Shown here: positions 63,845 through 64,000 of the stretch, in pieces
Layout: every line of letters begins with the position of its first letter
How positions within the stretch are numbered: the first letter of the stretch is position 1
NCBI GenBank assembly: GCA_037176705.1
Contig: CM073895.1
Coordinates: 6,596,551 to 6,660,550 of the forward strand
Length of the DNA: 64,000 bases
Reading direction: 5' to 3'
Origin: Molossus alvarezi
Lineage: Eukaryota; Chordata; Mammalia; Chiroptera; Molossidae
Translations under genes and position numbers: made by a program
The notes under the pieces: generated by a model
Database searches by the model: none
Seen by the model: the letters and a program-made list of their open reading frames with translations, nothing else
What the model was told of the DNA's origin: nothing

Positions 63845-64000
63845 TTTAACCTCTGTGGAAAAGTCTTCTAATTCTAGCTAGCATATTATAGATGCATCCC
63901 TCAGAAGGGAGGGAGCAGGGAAGATCACTGGACTGTCCTGGACATCAGCATGAGTGACCTTCAGGGATCACTCATCCATCCAACGAGTTATCAAGGGGCA
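63845..64000. other. End of window, unique sequence
   Basis: Nothing recognised. Confidence 0.3.

Noticed and set aside
1..64000. Helitron or young piggyBac/hAT insertions, common in some vesper bats such as Myotis
   Set aside because: I looked for their termini and found none; only old MER5A/MER20 and one mariner MITE are visible, so no such claim is made.
1..64000. CRISPR arrays, operons, phage or bacterial features
   Set aside because: The window is vertebrate nuclear DNA; the only regular array is the 12-bp minisatellite, which has no spacers.

Overview
This is a stretch of nuclear genome from a bat, most likely a yangochiropteran (vesper-bat-like) species. The evidence is about 22 copies of the tRNA-derived VES family of SINEs, which is bat-specific. 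They sit in a mammalian background of MIR, L2, L3/CR1, MER5/MER20, MaLR (MLT1) LTRs and L1. There is no operon-like layout, and I found no open reading frame that I can defend as a protein-coding exon. The longest frames are explained by GC-rich sequence, by a 12-bp minisatellite or by antisense copies of repeats.

Layout. Positions 1-605 look like the end of a 3' UTR of a plus-strand gene, with a poly(A) signal at 579-584. From 605 to about 38,000 the sequence is GC-rich intergenic or intronic DNA studded with old repeats and young VES insertions. Notable in this part are an MLT1 LTR carrying a 12-bp minisatellite (12,767-13,570), a 5'-truncated L1 with a target duplication (15,209-15,676), a VES copy inside a (TA)n tract (20,763-21,095), a three-layer nest of LTR in LTR with a SINE inside (26,672-27,790), an inverted duplication (31,215-32,140) and a dense run of MIRs (34,880-37,840).

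The one convincing regulatory landmark is a CpG-rich promoter at about 38,735-39,110. It has two CCAAT motifs, an NRF1-like site, a perfect CRE, ETS and GC boxes, an RFX-type X-box and a splice-donor match at 39,107/39,108. It probably starts a plus-strand transcript, and the X-box suggests a cilium-related gene. No coding exon of that gene can be recognised to the right. The 39,350-64,000 part is again repeat-rich: L2, an MLT1 LTR, L3/CR1, several antisense L1 3' ends (the longest 51,905-53,436), a mariner MITE, an LTR at 55,817-56,245 and further VES copies.

The VES copies fall into three groups by sequence. Group A (7,260; 22,696; 26,877; 41,212; 54,813) has clean target duplications, very similar sequences and a shared change in the Pol III B box. 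Group B and group C copies are generally more diverged. Repeat family names come from my memory of consensus sequences, not from a database search, so family-level calls are firmer than subfamily calls.
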